Both the position numbers and the translations under genes were made by a program. Under the pieces are notes generated by a model. That model worked only from the letters and a program-made list of their open reading frames with translations. It was not told the DNA's origin and did not search any database. 6,296 nt of DNA from Methanobacteriota archaeon (GTDB lineage: Archaea; Thermoplasmatota; Thermoplasmata; RBG-16-68-12): contig VBLS01000046.1 in assembly GCA_005878635.1 (NCBI GenBank), positions 1 through 6,296 on the forward strand. Reading direction: 5' to 3'. Positions 5,867 through 6,296 of the stretch are shown piece by piece; positions within the stretch are counted from its first letter, which is position 1; each line of letters starts with the position of its first letter.

Positions 5867-6296
5867 ATGCTCGAGGCACTGCAGGCGTCCGTGGTGGCGG
5901 GTTGGGTCTTCGTCGTCCTCGCCCTGTGTGCGATCGGCATCATCGCCCTGCTGCTCGGCGGGCTCTGGATGTACCGCGACGCGCAGAGCCGCCGGATGGA
6001 CGCGACGATTTGGGTCGTCCTCCTGGTCCTCGCGACCCTGATCGGCACGATCGTCGGATTCGCGATCGTGTTCATCATCTACCTCGTCGTCCGAGAGAGT
6101 CATCCGATCGGCGGGGCGATGCCCTATGGCTACGCGCCGACCATGTATCCGCCGTCTCAAGGGGCTCCCCCGACGGCGCCGCCAGGCGGTCCACCGACCG
6201 GCCCTCCGACCGGTCCTCAGATGGCCGCCGTGCCCGCGGCATGCCCGGTGTGCGGCCGACCGATGATGTGGGTCCCGCAATACGGCCGCTGGTACT
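5867..6296 (+). CDS. Two-helix membrane protein with proline-rich linker and C-terminal zinc ribbon (partial)
   Basis: The visible 143 residues hold two membrane helices (about 11-35 and 47-74) joined by a short polar turn, MYRDAQSRRMDATIW (35-49), in which DAxSR and the following W match a motif recurrent in archaeal two-helix proteins resembling the phospholipase D nuclease N-terminal (PLDc_N) domain. A Gly/Pro/Tyr-rich linker (about 80-118) follows, including a near-repeat PPTGPPTGP. The first half of a zinc ribbon comes next: CPVCG (126-130) then MMWVPQYGRWY. In known archaeal proteins this tail continues with a second CxxC directly after WY, so very little is missing to the right. A cytosolic zinc ribbon tethered to the membrane is inferred; the function is unknown. 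A strong SD site supports the ATG. No stop codon lies inside the window. Confidence 0.85.
   Translation, partial: MLEALQASVVAGWVFVVLALCAIGIIALLLGGLWMYRDAQSRRMDATIWVVLLVLATLIGTIVGFAIVFIIYLVVRESHPIGGAMPYGYAPTMYPPSQGAPPTAPPGGPPTGPPTGPQMAAVPAACPVCGRPMMWVPQYGRWY
6191..6214 (+). repeat. Two imperfect 12-nt tandem copies in the proline-rich linker
   Basis: CCACCGACCGGC is followed directly by CCTCCGACCGGT, two differences in twelve. The copies encode the PPTGPPTG stretch of the membrane zinc-ribbon protein. Such repeats probably expand and shrink by slippage, altering the linker by four residues. Confidence 0.5.

Noticed and set aside
4497..5879. 460-codon open frame on the minus strand opposite HtrA and the zinc ribbon
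   Set aside because: It is antisense to HtrA with all family motifs intact and also crosses gene boundaries. Its Asp/Arg-rich composition is a codon-bias artefact.
1..6296. CRISPR array, insertion sequence, att sites or defence genes
   Set aside because: No regularly spaced repeats, transposase or integrase frames, or long terminal inverted repeats were seen; each large coding region is accounted for by a housekeeping-type or accessory enzyme family.

Overview
The window is GC-rich and gene-dense, and looks like ordinary chromosomal DNA of an archaeon. Thermoplasmatota or a related lineage is a reasonable guess. Three things point to archaea. The last gene joins a two-helix membrane domain to a proline-rich linker and the start of a C-terminal zinc ribbon of the CPxCG...QY.RWY type, common in archaeal membrane proteins. 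The S9 peptidase has a TATA-like TTTATCG 23-29 nt before its ATG and no Shine-Dalgarno (SD) sequence, as expected for a leaderless archaeal mRNA. Other genes, by contrast, have clear SD sites (GGGAGG, GGAGG). The lineage call is inference; no rRNA or other phylogenetic marker is present.

Layout: the genes diverge from a 346-bp intergenic region at 2972-3317. Leftward (minus strand) lie an S9C acylaminoacyl-peptidase-like prolyl oligopeptidase with an intact Ser-Asp-His triad, then the first 309 residues of a berberine-bridge-type FAD-linked oxidoreductase that runs off the left edge. Rightward (plus strand) lie a VOC-fold protein without the usual metal ligands, a 51-codon SnoaL/NTF2-like remnant with its own SD site, a six-helix TMEM175-type (DUF1211) channel protein, a cytosolic HtrA/DegP-type protease with one PDZ domain, a 62-residue double-CxxC zinc ribbon protein, and the membrane zinc-ribbon protein cut by the right edge.

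How they may work together: the VOC, NTF2 remnant and TMEM175 genes are 11-12 bp apart and probably share a transcript. HtrA, the small zinc ribbon and the membrane zinc-ribbon gene follow at 42-65 bp gaps. Two peptidases flanking the divergent region suggest a loose peptide/protein-turnover neighbourhood, but no single pathway links all the genes. I see no mobile element, CRISPR array, RNA gene or recognisable new defence system. The most unusual items are the NTF2 remnant, two perfect inverted repeats beside the S9 promoter, a five-codon leader ORF overlapping the zinc-ribbon start, and a TMEM175 with a degenerate signature motif.
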